DNA from: Algiphilus sp965216485
Lineage (GTDB): Bacteria; Pseudomonadota; Gammaproteobacteria; Nevskiales; Nevskiaceae
Length of the DNA stretch: 64,000 nucleotides
Direction: 5' to 3'
Assembly: GCF_965216485.1 (NCBI RefSeq)
Contig: NZ_OZ244162.1
Coordinates: forward strand, 2,666,001-2,730,000
In this document: positions 48,163-56,804 of the stretch, piece after piece
Layout: each line of letters opens with the position of its first letter
Position numbering within the stretch: position 1 is the stretch's first letter
The notes under the pieces: model-generated
What the model was told of the DNA's origin: nothing
Databases searched by the model: none
The model's input: the letters and a program-made list of their open reading frames with translations, nothing else
Translations under genes and position numbers: made by a program

Positions 48163-49920
48163 TCAGATGCCGAGCACGACGCCCGCCGTCAAGGCCACCT
48201 GGGAGATGACCTGCGTCAAATCCTTGGTGAACTGGAAAGACTTCAGCTGCACGCTGGGGAGGACCATGATCTCGTCGCCGGGCTCGACGCGGGTCCGCGA
48301 GAAAAGCCCGCCGCGCGCAAGCTCCATGGCCCCGTTTGCGCGCCGGACGAAGACCTTGTCGGCGTCACCCGGCTGCGTCAATCCGCCGGCCTGCTCGAGA
48401 TAGAAATCCACCGATTTGCCTGGCTGGTGCACGAGGGAGGTGGGCACGAAAACTTCGCCCTGGACGGCCACGGTCTGCTTCACCCGCGGAATCTCGATGA
48501 CATCCCCGTGTTCCAGCGCAATCTTGCTGGGATCGAAGCCTTCATGAAGGATCACCTGCCCGCGGGGCTCCGTCTTGGATGCGCGATCGATGAACTCCTT
48601 GATCAGCTCTGCTTCCTGGACCCGAAGTTGCGCCTCTTCGCGCGTACCGGAGCGCGCGCTGAGCACCGCCTCTTCGAGCTTGCGGAGCATGCGGTCCAGC
48701 ACTTCGCGTTGTCGTTCCGCGACACTCTCGCGAAACAGACTGATGCCACCGAGATTGGAACGCTCAGTCAGCTCGACCCGCGACAGCAGATCCGCCAGGG
48801 TTGCGTGCTGCGGCAGGACAAAGCGGCTGACGCCCTCGAATTCTCCGCGCACGGAAGCCGTGATCGCACCGATCCGGCGATCCTCGAAGACCACCAGCTC
48901 GTCACCTGCCACGACATGTACGCGCGAAAGATCGGCATTCAGCGGCAGCACCTCCGCTTCCTTGCGCGGGGTCTGGTTGCGCACGATTTCGACGTGGGTG
49001 GCGCGGCTGTGCGCAGAGGCATAGCGCAGCAATTCGTTCAACGCGATGGCCTCCTCGAATTCGTAACGCGCCGGACGCTGGACCAGACCACCGACGGACG
49101 CGGACGCCCTGCGCGGGCCAACGAAGACGGTATCGCCGTCTCGAAGCTGCAGCGCCGGCAGCTCACCCTCCAGCAGGAATCGATAGAGATTGACGCGTTG
49201 GATGATTTCGCCGCCGCGTCGCACGCGAATATCGAGATAGCTCCCCGACTCCGCATCGATGCCGCCGGCACGGTCAATCAGATGCAGGATGGAGACGGAG
49301 GCACTGGCCGGATAGAGCCCGGGTGCTTCGACGCCGCCCCCGACGAAGACGCGAATCGGATCCGCGGTCGCCAGGGCCGCATAGACGCCCACGTCCTCTT
49401 CGTAGGTTGCGCGTACGCGCCGCTGCACCAGTTCGTTGATATCGCCATTGCGCACGTTCATTACGTTGACCGGGCCAATGGTGGGCAGGAAGATATTGCC
49501 GCGCGAATCCACGACCAGCTGTTGCGTCGCCTCCACGGCACCCCAAAGCAGAACGTTGATGCGGTCCCCCACGCCCACCGTATAGTCGGGATTGAAGCCC
49601 TGGAAACCGCTCTGCGCGAACCGTCCCTGAAAGAGATAGGCACCGAAGGGGGTTTCCGGCCCCACTTCCACGGAGCGCAGGGCCTCGTCTTCCGGTGTCT
49701 CCTGCTCCTCCTGCGGCGGCTGGGGCTGGGGGTCGCGCTGGAACGGCCCACCACTTTGCAGGCGATCCATCGGCATCGGGCCCGTCGGCTGCTGATAGCG
49801 CTGCATCGCTGCTTCGTCGCTGCTCGTCGTCGTGATGCCCGGAAGCTCCTGCGCCAGACTGATGACAGGCAGCAGAAGCAGGAGCGCGCCAGTGGCAAGA
49901 AGATGCTTCATGGGTCTCAT
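48163..49920 (-). CDS. kpsD: polysaccharide export outer-membrane protein, KpsD/Wza type
   Basis: A 585-residue exporter. A signal peptide (MKHLLATGALLLLLPVISLA) and a low-complexity Pro/Gln/Glu stretch precede the polysaccharide-export domain (YTVGVGDRINVLLWGAVEA, about 115). Several SLBB repeats follow (VFVGGGVEAPGLYP, ASVGGLVQRPARYEFEEA, VAVQGEVFVPTSLVHQPGKSVDFYLEQAGG), and a helical C-terminus ends the protein. The length and repeat number match KpsD of ABC-dependent capsules more than Wza. It overlaps kpsE by 4 nt and is last in the kpsM-T-E-D operon. Confidence 0.88.
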   Translation of the reverse strand: MRPMKHLLATGALLLLLPVISLAQELPGITTTSSDEAAMQRYQQPTGPMPMDRLQSGGPFQRDPQPQPPQEEQETPEDEALRSVEVGPETPFGAYLFQGRFAQSGFQGFNPDYTVGVGDRINVLLWGAVEATQQLVVDSRGNIFLPTIGPVNVMNVRNGDINELVQRRVRATYEEDVGVYAALATADPIRVFVGGGVEAPGLYPASASVSILHLIDRAGGIDAESGSYLDIRVRRGGEIIQRVNLYRFLLEGELPALQLRDGDTVFVGPRRASASVGGLVQRPARYEFEEAIALNELLRYASAHSRATHVEIVRNQTPRKEAEVLPLNADLSRVHVVAGDELVVFEDRRIGAITASVRGEFEGVSRFVLPQHATLADLLSRVELTERSNLGGISLFRESVAERQREVLDRMLRKLEEAVLSARSGTREEAQLRVQEAELIKEFIDRASKTEPRGQVILHEGFDPSKIALEHGDVIEIPRVKQTVAVQGEVFVPTSLVHQPGKSVDFYLEQAGGLTQPGDADKVFVRRANGAMELARGGLFSRTRVEPGDEIMVLPSVQLKSFQFTKDLTQVISQVALTAGVVLGI

Positions 49921-51023
49921 TCTCGGTGGTCGCGGACAGTCGCGATGATCAAACTGAGCACGAAAAAGGCAAGGTTGGCAAAGACGAAGACCGTAAGTGT
50001 CCAGTACAGCGTCCGCGGATGGGAGGCGTCATCCGGCAACGAGGGGGGCGCAATCGATACCAGATACTTGACCTTGCGGCTCGCCTCCAGGCGGGTCGAT
50101 TCGAGTGTCGCCATGGCCGTCTTGTAGACCTCGGTCGCGACCATCAGGTTGACCTCGGCGTCCTGATAGGCGAGCAGGAGATCATTCAGCCCTTCTTCTG
50201 CACCCGCGCCGACCAGCTTCTGCCGCTCCTCGGCAACCTGGCGTTCCAAAGCCGCCACGCGCCGACGCGCGGCCTGCACCTCCGGCGCGCGCTGGCTCAT
50301 GTAGCCTTCCAGCGACTTGAGTACGGCGCGCTCCTGCGCCAGGCGCTGCAGCAATCCGCCGATGACCATGCTGGCCGCCCGCGACTCGGTCTCCGGGCTC
50401 AGCATCTCGTGCTCGCGCTGCACCCGCACGATCTCGCGCGACGCCGATGTCAGCCGTGCATGGGCACGATCGACCTCGCCTTCCGCAAAGGCCATCTTCT
50501 GGCGCGCCAGATCCTGGTTCACTTCATTCACAAAGCGCTCGGCACGATCGACGAGCTCATCCGCAATCGCCTTGGCGTAGTCCGGATCGTAGGCGGTGAA
50601 TGTCACATCGAGCACGAAGGACTCCTCGTCCAGTTCGACCTCAAGATGGTCCCGATAGTGGTCGAGTTGATCCTCCGCGGTCGCGTCCCCCGACAGGCGA
50701 TGCCACCAGTCAATGCGGTCGCTGGAGAAATGGCCGAGCACGTCGAGCCGTTCATTGAGATGATCCAACATGCTCGGGGAGTGCATGAAGCGCTTGACCA
50801 CCAGCGCATCCACCTTGTTCGGCGCGTTGCCGATGAGGTTGCCGATGGGCAGGTCCGGGGTGGCAATGCTGGTCTCCCTTTCCACCATTACCTGGGCCTG
50901 GCTCGAAAAACCCTCCGTCGCGAAGAGCACGCTGTAGCCCAGCACGACCAATGTCGGCAGCAGTACAAGCAGGCCGTAGAGCAAAACGGAGGCATATTGG
51001 CGCAGTCCCTGTTGCGCACTCAT
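49917..51023 (-). CDS. kpsE: capsule polysaccharide export inner-membrane protein, KpsE/CtrB type
   Basis: A 368-residue polysaccharide co-polymerase-like protein. A helix near residues 12-35 and one near 340-362 flank a long periplasmic region rich in coiled coil (DLARQKMAFAEGEVDRAHARLTSASREIVRVQ). It lacks a kinase domain, as KpsE/CtrB/BexC do. It links the inner-membrane ABC exporter to the outer-membrane channel. It overlaps kpsD and kpsT by 4 nt each. Confidence 0.88.
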   Translation of the reverse strand: MSAQQGLRQYASVLLYGLLVLLPTLVVLGYSVLFATEGFSSQAQVMVERETSIATPDLPIGNLIGNAPNKVDALVVKRFMHSPSMLDHLNERLDVLGHFSSDRIDWWHRLSGDATAEDQLDHYRDHLEVELDEESFVLDVTFTAYDPDYAKAIADELVDRAERFVNEVNQDLARQKMAFAEGEVDRAHARLTSASREIVRVQREHEMLSPETESRAASMVIGGLLQRLAQERAVLKSLEGYMSQRAPEVQAARRRVAALERQVAEERQKLVGAGAEEGLNDLLLAYQDAEVNLMVATEVYKTAMATLESTRLEASRKVKYLVSIAPPSLPDDASHPRTLYWTLTVFVFANLAFFVLSLIIATVRDHRE

Positions 51024-51688
51024 GCCGAGGTATCCCGCTTGTAGGCTTCGACCGCGTCCTTGATGTCATCGAAGTACAGGGCGCCCCCATCGCGGAGATA
51101 GATGCCGATTTCGCAGTCCTGCAGAAGCTGATTCAGGTTGTGGCTGACCATAATGGCGCTGGCGCGGCCTCGCTTTTCCATGAAGGTATCGTGTGCCTTC
51201 TGCCGAAAATTCCTGTCGCCAACGGCAGTCAGCTCGTCAATGAGGTAGTAGTCGTGATCAAAAGCCATGCTGATCGAGAACGAGAGGCGCGCGCGCATGC
51301 CCGACGAGTAGGTCGTCACCGGCCGGTCGAAGAAGGGACCAAGTTCGCTGAAATGCTCGACGAAGCGCACGCGCTCCCGCGTGGTGGCTTTGTCGTCGCC
51401 CGTGATGCGGGAAATGAAGCGCGCATTGTCCCTGCCGGAAATCTTTGGTGCAAAGCCACTGCTCAGACCGAGCGGCGGAGACACACTGCCGTCGGTGACC
51501 ACGCGGCCGCGATCGGGTAGCTCGATGCCACCGATGAGCCGTAGCAGCGTGCTCTTGCCGACCCCGTTGCGCCCGACGATGCCCACATGCTTGCGCGAGG
51601 GAATATCCAGCGACAGGTTACGCAGAACAAGATGTCGGCCGCCGCCCGGCAAGGGGTAGGATTTGGTGAGGTTTTCGACGCGGATCAC
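51020..51688 (-). CDS. kpsT: capsule ABC exporter ATP-binding protein, KpsT/CtrD type
   Basis: A 222-residue ATPase. Walker A is GRNGVGKSTLLRLIGG (about 40), the signature is SSGMRARLSFSISMAF, a characteristic KpsT variant of LSGGQ, and Walker B is YYLIDELTAVGD. The last part (MVSHNLNQLLQDCEIGIYLRDGGALYFDDI) is typical of the family. It powers export of the lipid-linked capsule chain through KpsM. It follows kpsM by 10 bp. Confidence 0.95.
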   Translation of the reverse strand: MIRVENLTKSYPLPGGGRHLVLRNLSLDIPSRKHVGIVGRNGVGKSTLLRLIGGIELPDRGRVVTDGSVSPPLGLSSGFAPKISGRDNARFISRITGDDKATTRERVRFVEHFSELGPFFDRPVTTYSSGMRARLSFSISMAFDHDYYLIDELTAVGDRNFRQKAHDTFMEKRGRASAIMVSHNLNQLLQDCEIGIYLRDGGALYFDDIKDAVEAYKRDTSA

Positions 51689-51698
51689 TGCGGTCGCT

Positions 51699-52538
51699 CT
51701 AGATCAGCTGCCAGAGATGGCGACGATAGCCAGCGAGGCCGACGAAGAGAATGATGGCTGTGATGGCCAGCATGTAGACAACGCTGCCGGGCGAATCATA
51801 GCCGGTCAGCACCGCATCCCGAGCGAAGTCCACCCCATGAAGCACGGGGTTCCACACCAGCAGCGGTCGGTAGGCGACCGGAACCATATCAATGGTGAAG
51901 AACAGGCCCGAAATGAAGAACATCGGCCGCATGAAGATCTGGAAGATACGACGCAGATCCGGGTAGATCGTTCCATAGACCTCAAAGCACAGGCCCAGAC
52001 TGAAGCCCAGCGCGAACAAGGCGGTGAGAGCGCCCACCAGACCGAGCCAGCTGTCCAGTGACACATCATTGCCGAGCCACCACCAGCCCGCCAGAAAGGC
52101 AAAACCCACGGCCGCCATCATGAGGGCGTCGATGATGCAGCGCGCGATCATGATGTCGACCGGCTTGACCTGTCGGTAGTTGAACAGGCCCTTGTGCGAC
52201 GTGCAGACATTCTGCGCACTGTTCACGTTGTTCATAAAGATGAAGTACGGGACGGCTCCGAAAACGAAGAAGATCACCGGGTTTTCCCCGTAGATTGCCG
52301 CATGATTGCCGCGCACGAAGGTGTGCAGCGCGGTCAGGATGGCCACCACGGCCGCAGGCTCGGCAATGGCGAAGACGTAACCGAGGCGCGACCGTCCGAA
52401 TTGGTTCTTCATCTCGCGGAGAAGGAAGGCCCAGGTGGAATCCACAAAGACCTTCCAACTCGAACGGCGCCTCGCGGCGGGAGGCGGCACGGACAGCGAA
52501 GACGTCGGCGCGACGGGCGCGTCCTTTTCGTTCGTCAC
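51699..52538 (-). CDS. kpsM: capsule ABC exporter permease, KpsM/CtrC type
   Basis: A 279-residue ABC-2 permease. The start is placed at GTG 52536-52538 (VTNEKDAPVAP) with GGAG upstream, since the longer open frame is not family-like. After a cytoplasmic N-terminal stretch (FLLREMKNQFGRSRLGYVFAIAEPAAVV), six helices follow, and IYPDLRRIFQIFMRPMFFISGLFF is the family block near the end. It is the first gene of the kpsMTED operon. kpsC, kpsS, kpsF and kpsU, needed for the lipid linker and Kdo, are not in the window. Confidence 0.93.
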   Translation of the reverse strand: MTNEKDAPVAPTSSLSVPPPAARRRSSWKVFVDSTWAFLLREMKNQFGRSRLGYVFAIAEPAAVVAILTALHTFVRGNHAAIYGENPVIFFVFGAVPYFIFMNNVNSAQNVCTSHKGLFNYRQVKPVDIMIARCIIDALMMAAVGFAFLAGWWWLGNDVSLDSWLGLVGALTALFALGFSLGLCFEVYGTIYPDLRRIFQIFMRPMFFISGLFFTIDMVPVAYRPLLVWNPVLHGVDFARDAVLTGYDSPGSVVYMLAITAIILFVGLAGYRRHLWQLI

Positions 52539-52745
52539 GGTCGTGTGCTCCAGGTCAAGGGGGCGAGGGGCGCGGGGAATGCAGCGACACAATGCGAGGC
52601 CGGCCGGCAACCCTGGCCATGTGCCGCACATGCCGCGTGCGCATGATACGTTGATGCGTATTGGTCACGCAGCACACGCTCGCTGCGGGACGCCAGCTCG
52701 CATACACTCGCCGGCCCTCAGCAAGTCGCCCTCACACTGTCCGGT

Positions 52746-53414
52746 ATGCTCGACCCCATCATACTGATCCACGTTCCGAAGACCTGCGGCACGGCCTTTC
52801 GTCGCGCCTTGCAGGCGCGATTGGGCAGCGAGCGCGTCATCTGTGCCTACCCCGCGGAAGAACCGGTAACCAGCCAGCTGGTCAGAGACACCATCCATGC
52901 GGGGCGTCCGGAAGACCTGCCCGCAGCCATGGCAAAGGCCGACGCGGCGGTGTTCACCGGTCATTTCAGTTACCAGCAATATGCGCCCTTGCTCGGTAGC
53001 TTCTCTTCGCATTGGTGCGTGTTCTTCCGCGACCCGGTCCAGCGGCTGCTATCGGAACACGCGCATCGCCAGCGCCATCAGGGCATGCAGATGGCGATCG
53101 AGGATTTCGTCTCCGACCCACGCTACGCGAACTTGCAGACCCGTTTTACCCGCGGTCTGGACCTGGATGACTTTGCCTTCATCGGCATCAGCGAGCGCTA
53201 TGCCGAGTCGCTGGCGCTGTTTGCCGACCGTTTTGGTGTGACAGTCGACAACATCGAAGAGAACGTGGCGCGCGCCGATCTGAGCGTCGACCACCCCTGC
53301 CCGCCCGAGCTGCGCACGCTGATCGAGACGCACAATGCGCAGGACCTGGCGCTTTATGACCGCGCGCAACGCCTGTTCGACGCACGCGCCAAGGCGCGTC
53401 GAAGCGTGTACTGA
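52746..53414 (+). CDS. sulfotransferase family protein (Sulfotransfer_2-like)
   Basis: A 222-residue protein. The PAPS 5'-phosphosulfate loop reads IILIHVPKTCGTAFRRAL (about 5-22), and the 3'-phosphate site reads CVFFRDPVQRLLSEHAHRQ (about 90-108). The layout matches small carbohydrate sulfotransferases of the heparan-sulfate-2-O type (Sulfotransfer_2). It is divergent from kpsM and 12 bp ahead of a glycosyltransferase gene, so sulfation of the exported glycan is likely. The acceptor sugar is unknown. Confidence 0.75.
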   Translation: MLDPIILIHVPKTCGTAFRRALQARLGSERVICAYPAEEPVTSQLVRDTIHAGRPEDLPAAMAKADAAVFTGHFSYQQYAPLLGSFSSHWCVFFRDPVQRLLSEHAHRQRHQGMQMAIEDFVSDPRYANLQTRFTRGLDLDDFAFIGISERYAESLALFADRFGVTVDNIEENVARADLSVDHPCPPELRTLIETHNAQDLALYDRAQRLFDARAKARRSVY

Positions 53415-53426
53415 CCTCGGCGTACG

Positions 53427-54200
53427 ATGTCGGACCATCGCGACGATTGGACCGTCTCCATCATCAGCCATCGGCATGGCACAAAAATCCTGCCTACGCT
53501 TAAGAGCCTGGCGGAGCAGATGGGCTCCCGGAGCTATCGCGTTGTGCTGACCATTAACACCCCGGAAAATGCCGCCCATCTGCGGCGCGCGCCCGGGGCA
53601 GTCCGTCGCCGTCTCACGGTGGTCCACAACAGTCATCAACGCAGTTTCGGCGAGAACCACAATCGTGCGCTGATCGGGTCTTGCTCGCGCTTCCTGCTCG
53701 CACTCGACCCCGAGCTGCAGCTCGGTCCGAATGTACTGGAGGAAACGGAATCCGCGCTCGACAGTCCGCTTTGGGGACTGGTTGCTCCACGTGCCTACAC
53801 CCTCAGTGGCCAGATGGATGACAACGCACGACGGCTCGTGACGCCGCGGGCTCTGGTCGCGCGTTACCTCACGGCCCGCGGCAGCCTCGACTACGCCGAA
53901 CCGACCACGGACAGCACCGTGGAGGTGGACTGGCTGGCTGGCCTGTTCATGGCCTGCCGCGCCTCGACTTTCAATGCCGTGGGTGGTTTTGACCCCCGTT
54001 ATCGCTTGTACTGCGAAGACGTCGATCTGTGTCTTCGCATCCGGGAATTGGGCTATGGCATCGCTCTTCTACCGAGGGTTCGCATCGTGCATCCGGCGGG
54101 TCGACGCACGCTGCGCGAATTGCGCCATTTTCGTTGGCACAGCCGCAGCCTGTTGCGGTTGTGGACGTCGCCGGCCTATCGACACCGCGCGCAGCGCTAG
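53427..54200 (+). CDS. family 2 glycosyltransferase
   Basis: A 257-residue GT-A enzyme. It opens SIISHRHGTKILPTLKSLAEQ and has SFGENHNRALIGSCSRFLLALDPEL (nucleotide-sugar site with a DPEL in the metal position) and GGFDPRYRLYCEDVDLCLRIRELGYG. The fold is complete but short, with no membrane segment. It shares a transcript with the sulfotransferase upstream and converges on the next glycosyltransferase gene with a 4-nt overlap. Confidence 0.85.
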   Translation: MSDHRDDWTVSIISHRHGTKILPTLKSLAEQMGSRSYRVVLTINTPENAAHLRRAPGAVRRRLTVVHNSHQRSFGENHNRALIGSCSRFLLALDPELQLGPNVLEETESALDSPLWGLVAPRAYTLSGQMDDNARRLVTPRALVARYLTARGSLDYAEPTTDSTVEVDWLAGLFMACRASTFNAVGGFDPRYRLYCEDVDLCLRIRELGYGIALLPRVRIVHPAGRRTLRELRHFRWHSRSLLRLWTSPAYRHRAQR

Positions 54201-56011
54201 CGTGGATCACTCCCCTTCTCTCCGTCTGGTGTGCCATCCTGCGGCAGGATCCGGCGGCTCCACCTTGGCTGGAGTGCGCGCGCGTCGACTTCGGCGCGCA
54301 GCGACAGATCCGCGGTGTCGATGGAATAGTGCGGGCTATAGAAAGGATCCTCGACGAGCGCCTGACCCCAGCGCCGCTTCATGAAGGCACACTCCCCTTC
54401 AAATCGCGCGCGCTTCACGGGATCGTGATCCTGTCCGCGCGACAGTGACTCGTGATGGGTCAGAACCGCGCCCGGTTCCATGACCACGTCCCAACCCTTC
54501 GCGCGCAGCCGCAGGCAATAGTCCACATCGTTGAAGGCTACCGGCAACCCTTCCGCCTCGAATCCACCCACGCCTTCGAAGGCCTCCCTTCGGGTGAGCA
54601 TGCAGGCGGCCGTCACGGCGCTCACTGATCTCGGCCGCCCCATGCCGAAGGCGGCTAGCCGATCATTGTTCGGCTCCAGACCAACCCCGACATGACCGGC
54701 AATATGGTCGATGCCGAGCCCGAGCACCACACCGGCATGCTGAATGGCGCCGGATGGGTAACGCAGTTGGGCACCCACCGCAGCCACACGCGGATCGCGC
54801 ATGTGGTGGAGCATGGCGTGCAGCCAGCTGTCAGAGCCGGCGGCTGCTTTCGCCTCGATGTCGTCGTTCAACAGAAGCAGCAGCGGCTCGGCAAGCTGTG
54901 CCACAGCCCAGTTGTGCATTCGCGCATAGTTGAAGGGATGATCGTACCGCCACACCTCGATCCGGACGTCACGATCTTCCGAACCATCGACGGATGACAG
55001 ATAGTCGCAGGTGTCCGGCGTAATACTTCCATTGTCGATGATGACAATCCGCCCTTCCGTGCCGCAGGCACGCAAGGCAGCCGAAGCCGTGTCCACGGCG
55101 GCTCGCAGATAGGGAAAGCCATCGCGCGTCGGGATGATCGCCGCAATGCCCGAAGCCGTTTCCCCTTGGAACACGAGAGGATCGCGCACGGTGTCTCGCA
55201 CATGCGCAGGCCCCGCATCGCTCAAGGCGGGGCGATATGCTCGCAGTTGTCCTTCGACGCGCGCCACCGGCAGCGGAAGATGGACCGCCGCTGATTCGGG
55301 CACATGGGCCAGAAGCGCGGTCAGCAGAGCTGTGGCGCGCATGTCCGAGGGTGGCGTTACGGCCATCCGCTCCGCCACCCAGCGCGCATCGAAGGCCAGG
55401 TAGGGCTCCGACGCTGCATAGCCCTCGATCCAGTAACGATCAAAGGCGCCTTTTGCCGCGAGCTCCAGTCGACCCCGCTGAAGAAACTCGTGGTCCCCGA
55501 AAAGCAGGCTAGCGCCACCGGCTGCCTGCATCGCTCGCACTATGGTGATCAATGCGCCGGGAAGGAATCGGGTCTGGATGCGTGCGAAGATCACCACCCC
55601 CCCCGCCTCAGCAGCGCGCAGCGCATCGCGGAGTGCCTGCCCCCCTGTATCCGCCAGACCGTCGACCGCTTCGCCTTCAGGAAGCGTGTCGCGGAAGCGC
55701 GTGCTGGCGCCTGAGCCGAGCCAGCTCACCTGACAATGCACCCCGGACTGTTGATCGAGACGACGACGGAAGCGGCGGCAAGCAGCCGCGCTGGTGTCTT
55801 CGTCGATCAGACCGACCACCGTCACACGAATCGCCGCTTCCCGTGCCTGTTCCCCCTCCGCGACGCACCGCATGAGCTTGCGGCGGTAACGCGGATAATC
55901 CCTGAAGTGCCGACGCAGAAAACGCCACGCCACGCGGAGCCCGCGGTAAGTGCGCGGAAAGCGGACATGCAGAAGCTCCAGTGCACGCACCCGACGATGC
56001 TTCGCCTTCAT
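54197..56011 (-). CDS. family 2 glycosyltransferase with long N-terminal domain
   Basis: A 604-residue enzyme from the ATG at 56009-56011 (MKAKHRRVRALELLHVRF). The N-terminal 300 residues (FLRRHFRDYPRYRRKLM and beyond) are a degenerate GT-like domain seen in large O-antigen and rhamnan-type transferases. The active GT-A domain follows: IAAIIPTRDGFPYLRAAV, IVIIDNGSITPDT, LLLLLNDDIEA (DXD), GAIQHAGVVLGLG and FNDVDYCLRLRAKGWDVV. This GT2 layout occurs in polymer-chain glycosyltransferases. It is the last gene of a five-gene minus-strand unit (isomerase-ST-GT-ST-GT). Confidence 0.85.
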   Translation of the reverse strand: MKAKHRRVRALELLHVRFPRTYRGLRVAWRFLRRHFRDYPRYRRKLMRCVAEGEQAREAAIRVTVVGLIDEDTSAAACRRFRRRLDQQSGVHCQVSWLGSGASTRFRDTLPEGEAVDGLADTGGQALRDALRAAEAGGVVIFARIQTRFLPGALITIVRAMQAAGGASLLFGDHEFLQRGRLELAAKGAFDRYWIEGYAASEPYLAFDARWVAERMAVTPPSDMRATALLTALLAHVPESAAVHLPLPVARVEGQLRAYRPALSDAGPAHVRDTVRDPLVFQGETASGIAAIIPTRDGFPYLRAAVDTASAALRACGTEGRIVIIDNGSITPDTCDYLSSVDGSEDRDVRIEVWRYDHPFNYARMHNWAVAQLAEPLLLLLNDDIEAKAAAGSDSWLHAMLHHMRDPRVAAVGAQLRYPSGAIQHAGVVLGLGIDHIAGHVGVGLEPNNDRLAAFGMGRPRSVSAVTAACMLTRREAFEGVGGFEAEGLPVAFNDVDYCLRLRAKGWDVVMEPGAVLTHHESLSRGQDHDPVKRARFEGECAFMKRRWGQALVEDPFYSPHYSIDTADLSLRAEVDARALQPRWSRRILPQDGTPDGEKGSDPR

Positions 56012-56063
56012 CAGCTCGTCTCTGCCCAGTGGTCGTGGTTGATAGCGGGCTCCGGAAACCCTT

Positions 56064-56804
56064 TCACGACGGGTCCACACGGTAGCCCGCGGCGACGAGG
56101 GCCTTCGCAAGACGATGCTCGGCGCCCTCGGGCACGCCCTCCAGGGACAGGCGGCTCCGCGCGAAGACGCCATGGCGGTAATCCGCATTCAATCCCGTGT
56201 GTCCGGTGCCATCCAGCATGGCGCCTTCGAAGGGAAGGCCGAGAAAATCGCACAGCGGTTCGAGAACCGTCGTGGGTGCCGCGACCAGGTCCTCGTAATG
56301 CATGCAATGGGCGCGCGGATGCCTGTGCAGAAAGGTCTGAACGGCCACACTGAATTCCCAGCGGCGACAAGCGGCTTCCAGGTCCTGGCCGGTACGCGCC
56401 ATCTTGGATCGCACACAGGTCCGCCCATCGCGCTGGATGAAGACCAGTGCGTAGTCAGCAAAGACCGTGTCGAAGAAGTACGTGAACAATGCATCGGCGT
56501 CGATGGAGAAGCGCTGCGCCGGTACTTGCAGGCCTGAGAGCTGCTCGGTCGTGATCTTGTTGCCCCACCAGCGCAGCGGGCAGCCCGCTCGATAGCGCTC
56601 GCAGGCTTGATGCAAGGCCGGGGCCCCGTTTTGCATGCGGGCTTCCAACGTATTGCCGATAACGGCATGCATAAGCAGTTCTTCGGCGTGTTTCTCGAAC
56701 AAGACCTGCATGTCAGGATGGCTGTCCATCAGCGCGGCGAGCAGGCTCGTGCCCCCACGGCCGGGCCCGAGCACCAACAATGGTCGCGCGCCTTCAGCTG
56801 CCAT
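56064..56804 (-). CDS. sulfotransferase family protein
   Basis: A 246-residue protein from the ATG at 56802-56804 (MAAEGARPLLVLGPGRGGTS). A longer start at 56834 is possible. The PAPS loop is LLVLGPGRGGTSLLAALMDSHPD and the 3'-phosphate region is LVFIQRDGRTCVRSKMA, followed by HYEDLVAAPTTVLEPLCDFLGLPF, which is the typical end of Sulfotransfer_1/3 folds. It overlaps the upstream glycosyltransferase gene by 11 bp, so the two are translationally linked. Confidence 0.8.
   Translation of the reverse strand: MAAEGARPLLVLGPGRGGTSLLAALMDSHPDMQVLFEKHAEELLMHAVIGNTLEARMQNGAPALHQACERYRAGCPLRWWGNKITTEQLSGLQVPAQRFSIDADALFTYFFDTVFADYALVFIQRDGRTCVRSKMARTGQDLEAACRRWEFSVAVQTFLHRHPRAHCMHYEDLVAAPTTVLEPLCDFLGLPFEGAMLDGTGHTGLNADYRHGVFARSRLSLEGVPEGAEHRLAKALVAAGYRVDPS

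Noticed and set aside
48151..50127. Long open frame on the plus strand (658 codons) opposite kpsD
   Set aside because: kpsD is clearly coding with SLBB repeats; the opposite frame is a GC-bias artefact.
52538..52746. Short inverted repeat ATACG-TTGATG-CGTAT between kpsM and the sulfotransferase gene
   Set aside because: Arms of five bases are expected by chance in a region of this size, and no clear -10/-35 lies beside it.
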